Shown: in pieces, positions 21,912-28,666 of the stretch
How the letters are laid out: the number at the start of each line of letters is the position of its first letter
Numbering within the stretch: the first letter of the stretch is position 1
DNA from: Actinomyces sp.
GTDB lineage: Bacteria; Actinomycetota; Actinomycetes; Actinomycetales; Actinomycetaceae
Length of the DNA: 28,666 nucleotides
Direction: 5' to 3'
Assembly (NCBI RefSeq): GCF_030530635.1
Contig: NZ_JAUMUL010000048.1
Location: 209 to 28,874, forward strand
Position numbers and translations under genes: made by a program
Notes under the pieces: generated by a model
Told to the model about the DNA's origin: nothing
What the model saw: the letters and a program-made list of their open reading frames with translations, nothing else
Database searches by the model: none

Positions 21912-23363
21912 GTGCCAACCGATGACCGTGCTCGCGTTCCCGTGACCGTCCGCGGCTCGCGCCGCCCGCTGCTGCCCGTTTTCGGCACCTGGGCATTCTT
22001 CCTGACCTTCTCCGGCCAGGGGGTGCGTGATCTCATCGGCTGGTGGCCCTTCGGGCTGCTGGCCGCGCTCAGCGGCATCGCACTCCTAGTGGTGTTCGTG
22101 CGCGAGGGGCACCGTGTGCCGTGGCGCGCACTGCCTCCGGTGACGACGGCCTACGTGATTGTCTGCGTTCTAAGTGTCATCTGGTCCCAATATCCTCGCG
22201 AAACGGTGCTGGCGGCACTTCTGATGGTCGCCACCAGTGCGACCGGCGTACTGCTGGCATGCGGTCTGTCTCTGCGCCAACTGACCGATGCCCTCAGTCG
22301 CGCCCTGGAGGCCACCCTCGTGCTGAGCCTGCTGCTGGAGGCGTGGGTGGCCCTGGTGCTGCGCCATCCGCTCATACCGCTGTATATGCGCGACTGGGAA
22401 GAGGTGCCGATCTCGTATTACTGGGTAAACGGGGACCTGTTCAACGGCGGCCCGATTCAAGGAATTGTCGGCAACCGTAACCCGCTGGCCTTCATAGCCC
22501 TGCTCACCCTGTTGTGCGTGGTGGTGCGCTGGGCGGATCGAAGGGTGAGCCCATTAGGGCTGATCGTCTGGACGGGCACGTCGCTGCTAGTGCTGGCGCT
22601 CGCAGGTTCAGCAACCGTATCGGTCGCGCTGGCCGTGTGCGCCGCCGTTTGCCTGCTGCTGTGGGTGGTGCGCCTGATCCGGCCCAGTTGGCGTCCGGCG
22701 GTGCTCGTGACCGCGGCGGCTGCGGGCGTGGCGCTCATCGCGGCCGCGATCGGCTGGCACTCCCATGTGACGGCGGCGCTGGGCCGCAGCACGGACATGT
22801 CGGGCCGTTGGGAGATCTGGCAGCGGGTACTGGATCTGTGGGAGGACCATACAATCCTGGGGTGGGGGTGGATCATGTACTGGGTTCCTTGGTTGCCGGT
22901 GTTCGCCACTCTCGTGATCCGCCCGGACGGCACCCCCACCATGAGCGCCCACAACGCCTACATCGAGGCACTGTTTCAGACCGGCGTCGTCGGGGCGACA
23001 CTCGTCGTCGTCCTGGTGATACTGCTCCTTTATCGCTCCTTCCGCCTGGCCCTGCGCAACATTGACTCCGACGCCTCGGTACTGCTGCCCGCCCTGCTGA
23101 TGACAGCCATGACCGTGCAATCATTCACCGAGTCCCGGCTGCTGAGCGAGGGCAACTGGGTACTCGTGTGCGCGCTGGGTACCTGGCTGGGGCTGCACCG
23201 GCTCTACGAGCGTAACCGCGCCGCTGATGGGGACGCCGCCGGTGGCGGCGAAACCGGGAGCGTCGGAGCGCCCCGCGGCTCCGATGACGGTCCGGAACTC
23301 GAGGGTCTCGCGTCGGTCCGTGCAGCGAACGCACTCACGTCCGGCCGTCACGATGAGCCATGA
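21912..23363 (+). CDS. O-antigen ligase/polymerase-like membrane protein (WaaL/Wzy_C family)
   Basis: This 483-residue protein has about ten to twelve hydrophobic helices and a hydrophilic tail (about 425-483). It carries the hallmarks of O-antigen ligase-type enzymes: GNRNPLAFIALL in a mid-protein segment, TDMSGRWEIW then ILGWGW in the large extracytoplasmic loop, and SAHNAYIEALFQTGVVG with His347. Such enzymes transfer or polymerise lipid-linked glycans; in a Gram-positive the product would be a cell-wall or capsular glycopolymer. The start is GTG 21912 with AAGGAG four bases upstream. Its stop overlaps the argH start (ATGA), so a glycan gene is translationally coupled to an arginine gene. 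No glycosyltransferases are nearby to show which polymer it handles. Confidence 0.75.
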   Translation: MPTDDRARVPVTVRGSRRPLLPVFGTWAFFLTFSGQGVRDLIGWWPFGLLAALSGIALLVVFVREGHRVPWRALPPVTTAYVIVCVLSVIWSQYPRETVLAALLMVATSATGVLLACGLSLRQLTDALSRALEATLVLSLLLEAWVALVLRHPLIPLYMRDWEEVPISYYWVNGDLFNGGPIQGIVGNRNPLAFIALLTLLCVVVRWADRRVSPLGLIVWTGTSLLVLALAGSATVSVALAVCAAVCLLLWVVRLIRPSWRPAVLVTAAAAGVALIAAAIGWHSHVTAALGRSTDMSGRWEIWQRVLDLWEDHTILGWGWIMYWVPWLPVFATLVIRPDGTPTMSAHNAYIEALFQTGVVGATLVVVLVILLLYRSFRLALRNIDSDASVLLPALLMTAMTVQSFTESRLLSEGNWVLVCALGTWLGLHRLYERNRAADGDAAGGGETGSVGAPRGSDDGPELEGLASVRAANALTSGRHDEP

Positions 23364-24874
23364 TGGGCCCCATGACGAGTCAGCCGAGTCAGACCCCCGC
23401 CGCTCCCACCGCCCCAGCCGGTATCAGCCTGTGGGGCGGCCGCTTCACCGGTGGTCCCGCCGACGCCCTGGCGGCACTGTCGATCTCCACCCACTTCGAT
23501 TGGCGCCTGGCCCGCTACGACATCGCCGGCTCCCGTGCGCACGCCCGCGCCCTGCGTACCGCCGGTCTGCTCGACCGCGACCAACTGGACGGCATGCTGG
23601 GCGCCCTGGATCGGTTGGAGGAGGATGTCGTCTCCGGTGCCTTCTCCCCGGCACCCGCTGACGAGGACGTACACACGGCCCTTGAACGCGGACTCATGGA
23701 ACGCGCCGGGCAGGATCTGGGCGGTCGGCTCCGTGCAGGCCGCTCCCGCAATGACCAGATCGCCACCCTGATTCGCATGTACCTGCGCGATCAGGCGCGC
23801 CACCTGGCCGGATTGGTGCTCGACGTGGTCGATTCACTCATCGATCAGGCCGCTGCCGCCGGTGAGGCCATCATGCCGGGCCGCACCCACCTGCAGCACG
23901 CCCAGCCGGTGCTGGTCGCCCACCAGCTGCTCGCCCATACCTGGCCGCTCATGCGCGACGTTGAGCGGCTGCGGGACTGGGATACACGTGCCGCTGTCAG
24001 CCCCTACGGTTCCGGGGCGCTGGCCGGCAACACTCTTGGCCTCGACCCCGACGCCGTGGCCGCAGACCTCGGCTTCGATGCGGCCTGTGAGAACTCCATC
24101 GACGGTACCGCCGCCCGCGACACGGTTGCCGAGATGTCCTTCGTGCTGGCCATGACGGCCGTGGACGTCTCCCGTCTGGCGGAGGAGATCATCATCTGGA
24201 ACACCAAGGAGTTCGACTTCGTCACTCTTGACGACTCCTTCTCCACCGGTTCCTCCATCATGCCGCAGAAGAAGAACCCCGACGTCGCCGAACTGGCCCG
24301 TGGCAAGGCAGGTCGACTCATCGGCGATCTGTCCGGGCTGCTGGCCACCCTCAAGGCCCTGCCGCTCGCCTATGATCGAGACCTGCAGGAGGACAAGGAA
24401 CCCGTCTTCGACGCCGTCGACACGCTCGCCGTGTTGCTGCCCGCCGTGTCGGGCATGGTCGCCACCATGCGGCTCAACTACGAGCGTATGGCCTCCCTGG
24501 CCCCCCAGGGCTTCTCCCTGGCCACCGATATTGCCGAGTGGTTGGTCAAACAGGGGGTCCCGTTCCGCGAGGCCCATGAGCTGTCCGGTGCCTGTGTGCG
24601 CGCATGCGAGCAGCGCGGAATTGAGCTGTGGGATCTTACCGATGAGGAGTTTGAGGCCATCGATTCGCGGCTGACGGCACAGGTGCGCAAGGTACTTTCC
24701 GCCGAAGGATCTGTCGCCGCTCGGGCCGGCCACGGCGGAACTGCCCCGGTGCGGGTGGTTGAGCAACTGGCCCGCGCCATCGAGCACTCCGCCGAACTGC
24801 GCGTGTTCGCCTGGGAGGGATCGCTATTGGACGGGCCTGCGGGCGGTTCCGGAACCGCCTACCGCGAGGCCTAG
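23360..24874 (+). CDS. argH: Argininosuccinate lyase
   Basis: ArgH splits argininosuccinate into arginine and fumarate, the last step of the pathway. The fumarase-superfamily signature GSSIMPQKKNPD begins at residue 297, with Ser299 the expected catalytic serine. LWGGRFTGG opens the core, and HLQHAQPVLVAHQLLAH carries the conserved histidines. Three starts are possible: ATG 23360 (overlapping the upstream stop, 504 residues), 23363 and 23372. None has a clear Shine-Dalgarno, and coupling to the upstream gene favours 23360. The protein is somewhat longer than usual because of a Pro/Thr-rich N-terminus. It is separated from argG by the ligase-like gene. Confidence 0.94.
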   Translation: MMGPMTSQPSQTPAAPTAPAGISLWGGRFTGGPADALAALSISTHFDWRLARYDIAGSRAHARALRTAGLLDRDQLDGMLGALDRLEEDVVSGAFSPAPADEDVHTALERGLMERAGQDLGGRLRAGRSRNDQIATLIRMYLRDQARHLAGLVLDVVDSLIDQAAAAGEAIMPGRTHLQHAQPVLVAHQLLAHTWPLMRDVERLRDWDTRAAVSPYGSGALAGNTLGLDPDAVAADLGFDAACENSIDGTAARDTVAEMSFVLAMTAVDVSRLAEEIIIWNTKEFDFVTLDDSFSTGSSIMPQKKNPDVAELARGKAGRLIGDLSGLLATLKALPLAYDRDLQEDKEPVFDAVDTLAVLLPAVSGMVATMRLNYERMASLAPQGFSLATDIAEWLVKQGVPFREAHELSGACVRACEQRGIELWDLTDEEFEAIDSRLTAQVRKVLSAEGSVAARAGHGGTAPVRVVEQLARAIEHSAELRVFAWEGSLLDGPAGGSGTAYREA

Positions 24875-24885
24875 GAGCCGGGCGT

Positions 24886-25596
24886 ATGACACGGCTGGAA
24901 GCGTCTGCAACGGACTCGTCCCGCGAAGAGCCTGCGGGTGCCGCAGGGGTGCCCGCAGAAGTGGTGTCGGCCCTGGTCGGCGACCCGGTTGAAGTGGCCC
25001 CGAGGCTGCTCGGAGCGGTCCTGACCGTGTCTTCCCCGCAGGGAGCGGTGTCGGTGCGGTTGACGGAGGTCGAGGCCTACCGGGGCGAGACCGACCCCGG
25101 CTCCCACGCCCACCGCGGCCGTACCGCGCGCAACGCCTCCATGTTCGAAGCCGCCGGCGTCGTCTACGTCTACTTCACCTACGGCATGCACTACTGCGTA
25201 AATCTCGTCTGCGGTCCAGCCGGCCTTCCCCGTGCCGTGCTTCTGCGTGGCGGGGAGGTGACGGACGGGCTCGAACTGGCGCGTCGGCGTCGCCAGGCAG
25301 CGCACGTAGACCGTGATCTGGCTCGAGGCCCAGCACGCCTGTGCCAGGCGCTGGGCCTGACCCGAGACGACGACGGGGCCCGGCTCGGCCCTCCCAGATC
25401 CCGTATCTCGCTCGCCCTGCCCGAGCCGGGTCGGGAACTCGGGTCGGGACGTCTGCGCACCGGCCCACGTACGGGCGTAGCCGGCCCCGGCGGAGACGGG
25501 AGCGCCTACCCGTGGCGCTTCTGGATCGATGGCGAGCCCACGGTCTCCCCCTACAAACCCGCCCGCCCCCGGACCCGGAGGAGGGACGCAGGATGA
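24886..25596 (+). CDS. mpg: DNA-3-methyladenine glycosylase, AAG/Mpg family
   Basis: This 236-residue protein removes alkylated purines from DNA, starting base excision repair. The AAG-fold active site is intact: TEVEAYRGETDPGSHAHRG has the catalytic Glu63, the intercalating Tyr65 and His74. It is followed by RNASMFEAAGVVYVYFTYGM and HYCVNLVCG, and later ARGPARLCQALG. A hydrophilic N-terminal extension of about 25 residues precedes the domain. AGGAG lies eight bases before the ATG. The stop overlaps the methyltransferase start. The position between argH and tyrS agrees with gene order in other actinobacteria. Confidence 0.92.
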   Translation: MTRLEASATDSSREEPAGAAGVPAEVVSALVGDPVEVAPRLLGAVLTVSSPQGAVSVRLTEVEAYRGETDPGSHAHRGRTARNASMFEAAGVVYVYFTYGMHYCVNLVCGPAGLPRAVLLRGGEVTDGLELARRRRQAAHVDRDLARGPARLCQALGLTRDDDGARLGPPRSRISLALPEPGRELGSGRLRTGPRTGVAGPGGDGSAYPWRFWIDGEPTVSPYKPARPRTRRRDAG

Positions 25597-26231
25597 CAGC
25601 CGCGGCCTCCCCACCACCCATCTGTTACTGGAACCACAATGCGGCCTTCCACGACGAGCTCGTGGCCGACGCCGCCAGGCGTGGTGGGCGCGCCCTGGAT
25701 GTGGGCTGCGGTGAGGGACTGCTCATGGAGCGGCTCGCGGCCGTCTGCGACGAGGTCGTCGGGATTGAGCTGGACCAAGAGGCGGTTGGGCGTGCTCGTC
25801 GCCGACTCGTGGGCACCGACGGGGCGTGTGTACGGCAGGCGGATGTGATGAAGCCGAATGAGGTCGACGGTCTGGGAGAATTCGACACCGTCACCTGCGT
25901 GGCGGTCCTGCACCACCTGCCCCTGGCAGAGGGGCTGGAGCGCATGGCTGCGCTGGTGGCCCCGGGAGGCAGACTGCTGATCATCGGTCTGGCCGCCGAT
26001 ACCTCCGTCGTGGACTGGTTGCTGAGTGCACTGAGTGTGGTGCCCATTCGCGTCGCGAGCCTGCTCCACCACGAGCAGCGCGACATCGGCGTACCCACGG
26101 CACCGGCGCGTGAGTCACTGCGGGAGATTCGCGCGGCAGCCGCCCAGATCCTGCCAGGATCGCGGGTACGCCGTCGCTTCTACTGGCGCTACTCGCTGGT
26201 ATGGGATCGACCTTTGGGATCGGGCCATTGA
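25593..26231 (+). CDS. Class I SAM-dependent methyltransferase
   Basis: This 212-residue protein has a Rossmann-fold methyltransferase domain: motif I ALDVGCGEG at residues 34-42, an acidic residue at the end of strand 2 (VVGIELDQ), FDTVTCVAVLHHLP at motif IV and LVAPGGRLLIIG after it. The N-terminal YWNHNAAFHDELV is typical of a common small-methyltransferase group of unknown target. It starts at ATG 25593 inside the mpg stop and overlaps the next gene by about 30 bases. Its place between two DNA glycosylases may be chance or may link it to nucleic acid metabolism; the substrate cannot be deduced. Confidence 0.85.
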   Translation: MTAAASPPPICYWNHNAAFHDELVADAARRGGRALDVGCGEGLLMERLAAVCDEVVGIELDQEAVGRARRRLVGTDGACVRQADVMKPNEVDGLGEFDTVTCVAVLHHLPLAEGLERMAALVAPGGRLLIIGLAADTSVVDWLLSALSVVPIRVASLLHHEQRDIGVPTAPARESLREIRAAAAQILPGSRVRRRFYWRYSLVWDRPLGSGH

Positions 26232-26929
26232 CCGGGGGTCCTCAGCCGCTGCCAGTGCGCGACCTACTGACGATCCTGCGTACTGAACTGGGGGAGGCGC
26301 CGGTCTGGCCTGCGCAGACTCCCTTCGAATACGTGTGTGGGATCGTGCTGGTGCAGAACACGGCCTGGACGAATGTTGAACGAGCGCTGGACCGGTTGCG
26401 GGAGGCCACCGGATTCGAAGCCGAGCAATTGCTGTGTCTGACCGATTCGGAACTGACCACGCTCATCCGCCCGGCCGGGTTCATGCGGGCGAAGGCACGA
26501 TCGCTGCGTGCCTTCGCCACCTGGATGCTGTCTGCGGATGGGAGGGCCGCTGAGGAACTGGGCGATGACGCCCTGCGTGCCGCACTGATGGCCCTGCCCG
26601 GCATAGGTCCGGAGAGCGCTGACGTGGTGGCGCTGATGGTCTACGGCAGACGCCGCTTCATCTTCGACACCTACGGGCGACGCCTTCTACGACAGGCCGG
26701 CTACGGGGTCCGCCGCGACTACGAAACTACCAGGCGCGCGCTGGAGGCCGACATCCATGCCGAGGAACTGAGCCTTGCCGAACTGGTTGACCTGCACGGG
26801 TTGATCATCGAAGCCGGCAGGCGGGCCCGCGCCGTTGGCGGTTGGGAGGTCTACGGCCCCATGATCGGGATCGGTTCGGTGCAGGTGCGGCAGGTCCCGG
26901 ACTCGGCCCGGACATCTGGGCGCAGTTGA
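26201..26929 (+). CDS. HhH-GPD DNA glycosylase, MagIII-like (EndoIII superfamily)
   Basis: This 242-residue protein belongs to the endonuclease III superfamily. The helix-hairpin-helix is LPGIGPESADVV (from Leu132) and the catalytic aspartate is Asp156 in FIFDTYGRR. The lysine of bifunctional EndoIII is replaced by Glu138, and there is no C-terminal four-cysteine cluster. With VWPAQTPFEYVCGIVLVQNT in the N-terminal part, this matches monofunctional 3-methyladenine glycosylases of the MagIII type as I recall them from Helicobacter. ATG 26201 lacks a ribosome site; a TTG at 26228 overlapping the previous stop (TTGA) is an alternative. It is probably a second alkylation-repair glycosylase beside mpg. 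Confidence 0.78.
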   Translation: MGSTFGIGPLTGGPQPLPVRDLLTILRTELGEAPVWPAQTPFEYVCGIVLVQNTAWTNVERALDRLREATGFEAEQLLCLTDSELTTLIRPAGFMRAKARSLRAFATWMLSADGRAAEELGDDALRAALMALPGIGPESADVVALMVYGRRRFIFDTYGRRLLRQAGYGVRRDYETTRRALEADIHAEELSLAELVDLHGLIIEAGRRARAVGGWEVYGPMIGIGSVQVRQVPDSARTSGRS

Positions 26930-27089
26930 GGCCTTCCCAGATGTTGGTTATTGGCCTGCCACCGTACTCGTCCGTCGCTCCGCCGCCTCACCCGGGGAAC
27001 CGGGATGCCGTGGCAGACTAGCCCGCGCCGGGCGAATGCGCCGGCCCCGGACACCACGCACCGGGACGAACCAAGGAAGGCACCGGACC

Positions 27090-28352
27090 GTGACCGATAT
27101 CCTGGACGAGCTGCAGTGGCGGGGCCTGATCGCCCAGCACACCGACATAGACGCGCTTCGTGCGGCGCTGAACACAGGGGCGGTCACCTTCTACTGCGGC
27201 TTCGACCCGACCGCGCCCTCCCTGCATCACGGTCACCTGGTCGCCGTCAAAGTGATGCGGCACCTGCAGTTGGCGGGGCACCACCCGCTTGCTCTGGTCG
27301 GTGGTGCTACAGGACTCATCGGCGATCCCCGCGCTAAGGGGGAGCGGACGCTGAACACCAAAGCAGTGGTCGCCGAGTGGTCGCAGGGGCTGCGCTCCCA
27401 GCTCGAGCACCTGCTCGACTTCGAAGGCGACAACCCTGCGCGCATCGTCAACAACCTGGACTGGACCGCGCAGCTGAGCGCGATCGACTTCCTAAGAGAT
27501 CTGGGCAAGCACTTCCGTATGGGAACCATGCTTTCCAAGGACATCGTGGCACGCCGCCTGGCCAGTGAGGAGGGGATCTCCTTTACCGAGTTCAGTTACC
27601 AGGTCCTTCAGGCGAACGACTACCTGGAGCTGTTCCGCCGTCACGGTTGCACTCTGGAGGTTGGCGGCAATGATCAGTGGGGCAACCTAGTGGGCGGTAT
27701 GGACCTCATTCGCAAGGTCGAGGGTGCCGCTGTACATGTAATGACCAACCCGCTGATCACCAAGGCGGATGGGACCAAGTTCGGCAAGAGCGAAGGCGGA
27801 GCCATCTGGCTCAACCCGGACATGCTCAGCCCCTATGCCTTCTACCAGTTCTGGCTGCAGGTGGACGACGCCGACGTGGTGCGGTTCCTCAAGGTCTTCA
27901 CCTTCCTGGCGCGCGAGGAGATCGAACGCCTGGAGGCCACTGTGGTGACCAACCCGAAAGCGCGTGAGGCTCAACGCGTACTTGCGCACGAAGTAACCAT
28001 GTGGGTGCATGGCCCTGATGCGACCGGGCAGGCCGAGGCGGCGACTAAGGCTTTGTGGGGTAGGGGAGACTTGACCGCATTGGATGAGGTGACACTCGCG
28101 GCCGCCACCGCGGATCTGCCGGCAGCGCCCCTCGAGGTGAGTCGTTCGACGATTGTCGACCTGTTGGTGGCCGCAGGTCTGGAGAAGGGCCGCAATGCCG
28201 CACGTAAGACTGTGGCTGCGGGAGGCGCCTACCTGAACAACGTCAAAGTGACCGATGAGGATGCGCCGGTCACCCCGGATCAGCTGCTGGCGGGCGGCCT
28301 CGTGCTCGTCCGCAAGGGTCGCCGCAATCTGGCGGTCGCACGGAGCGCCTGA
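27090..28352 (+). CDS. tyrS: Tyrosyl-tRNA synthetase
   Basis: TyrRS charges tRNA-Tyr. This 420-residue class I enzyme has YCGFDPTAPSLHHGHLV with the HIGH-type motif at residues 46-49, the tyrosine-pocket region SYQVLQANDYLELFRRHGC, GGNDQWGNL, and the KMSKS-type loop KFGKS at 230-234. A C-terminal S4 RNA-binding domain (about 355-420) ends the protein. GTG 27090 is chosen because AAGGAAGG lies nine bases upstream and gives the normal family N-terminus; an in-frame ATG at 27036 adds 18 unmatched residues. An extended -10-like TGGCAGACT at 27011-27019 is a weak promoter candidate. No T-box is seen. Confidence 0.96.
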   Translation: MTDILDELQWRGLIAQHTDIDALRAALNTGAVTFYCGFDPTAPSLHHGHLVAVKVMRHLQLAGHHPLALVGGATGLIGDPRAKGERTLNTKAVVAEWSQGLRSQLEHLLDFEGDNPARIVNNLDWTAQLSAIDFLRDLGKHFRMGTMLSKDIVARRLASEEGISFTEFSYQVLQANDYLELFRRHGCTLEVGGNDQWGNLVGGMDLIRKVEGAAVHVMTNPLITKADGTKFGKSEGGAIWLNPDMLSPYAFYQFWLQVDDADVVRFLKVFTFLAREEIERLEATVVTNPKAREAQRVLAHEVTMWVHGPDATGQAEAATKALWGRGDLTALDEVTLAAATADLPAAPLEVSRSTIVDLLVAAGLEKGRNAARKTVAAGGAYLNNVKVTDEDAPVTPDQLLAGGLVLVRKGRRNLAVARSA

Positions 28353-28405
28353 ACGAGTTCCGTTGGATCTCTGACGACCTGTGTCCGTTGTCACCGCGCG
28401 TGCGT

Positions 28406-28434
28406 TTGACGGCCTGGGTGCACGTGCGTAAATT
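28406..28434 (+). promoter_or_regulatory. rRNA operon promoter P1
   Basis: TTGACG (28406-28411), a 17-bp spacer and TAAATT (28429-28434) form a near-consensus promoter 54 bases after the tyrS stop and 121 bases before a second one. Tandem strong promoters here fit an rrn operon. Confidence 0.65.
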
Positions 28435-28526
28435 AATCGCTCGCCGCCGCCTGTGGGGTGACTCGCGGGAGGCGGAATCGGGAACTGAGCAGGTTCCAGA
28501 CGAGACGGGGATCACCGATCTCCGGT

Positions 28527-28555
28527 TTGACCCGGCTCGTGTGAACCGCTAAAGT
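28527..28555 (+). promoter_or_regulatory. rRNA operon promoter P2
   Basis: TTGACC (28527-28532), a 17-bp spacer and TAAAGT (28550-28555) form a strong promoter directly before the conserved leader. Transcription would start near 28562. Confidence 0.75.
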
Positions 28556-28561
28556 TCTCTA

Positions 28562-28666
28562 GGCGCTTCCGAGGCGAAGCGGAATGCCGATAAGGCGCCG
28601 CGGATACTTGGTGGGTGTGTTGTTTGGGATCTCGATAGTGTGTCGTGTTTGTTTGTTTTGGTTGGT
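28562..28666 (+). other. Leader region of a 16S rRNA operon (partial)
   Basis: After P2 the sequence becomes GT-rich. A block at 28618-28650 (TGTTGTTTGGGATCTCGATA, then GTGTGTCGTGTTT) closely resembles the rrn leader of mycobacteria and relatives (TGTTTGAGAACTCAATAGTG as I recall it), which carries antitermination and processing signals. The mature 16S gene is not reached within the window. The 28353-28666 stretch holds no protein gene. Confidence 0.7.

Noticed and set aside
1..28666. CRISPR arrays, tRNA genes, insertion sequences or phage genes
   Set aside because: No regular repeat-spacer pattern, no cloverleaf-like sequence and no transposase or integrase was found by reading; a covariance-model scan would be the decisive test for RNA genes.

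Overview
The window is high-GC actinobacterial chromosome. The arginine operon order (argC-J-B-D-R-G...H), the pheS-pheT-arg and mpg...tyrS linkages, GTG starts, ATGA-coupled genes and several apparently leaderless promoters all point to an actinobacterium. The overall layout resembles Actinomycetaceae (Actinomyces-like); the genus is inferred from style and synteny, not from a marker gene. The far right end is the promoter and leader region of a ribosomal RNA operon, whose 16S gene would lie just outside the window.

Left part (about 1-10,700). A SpoU/TrmH rRNA methyltransferase gene, which in many actinobacteria lies near pheST, is followed by a four-gene polar amino acid ABC importer (ATPase, lipoprotein binding protein, two permeases; same order as gluABCD). 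In front of the importer is a well-formed short leader ORF, MVMRMCCCRCR-stop, with four Cys codons among its last six sense codons and alternative RNA pairings around it. This looks like a cysteine-responsive attenuator and suggests a cyst(e)ine importer rather than a glutamate importer. Next comes a divergent pair, a four-helix membrane protein and a TetR regulator broken by a one-base frameshift, with an intact operator between them. A gene-poor stretch follows with a symmetric palindromic repeat array and a decayed toxin-antitoxin locus: an intact VapB/Phd-type antitoxin and an internally deleted VapC. After that is a minus-strand operon of a MerR regulator plus a DrrA/B-like ABC exporter, with a textbook MerR promoter (operator inside a 19-bp spacer).

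Middle (10,700-24,900). pheS-pheT (phenylalanyl-tRNA synthetase), a flavodoxin-domain protein, then a tightly overlapping arginine operon: argC-argJ-argB-argD-argR, argG, an O-antigen-ligase-like membrane protein, and argH. argF (ornithine carbamoyltransferase), usually between argD and argR, is absent, with a clean ATGA junction in its place.

Right part (24,900-28,666). An Mpg/AAG-type 3-methyladenine glycosylase, a small SAM methyltransferase and a MagIII-like HhH glycosylase form an overlapping base-excision-repair cluster. tyrS follows, then tandem rRNA promoters (P1 and P2, both with 17-bp spacers) and the start of the rrn leader.
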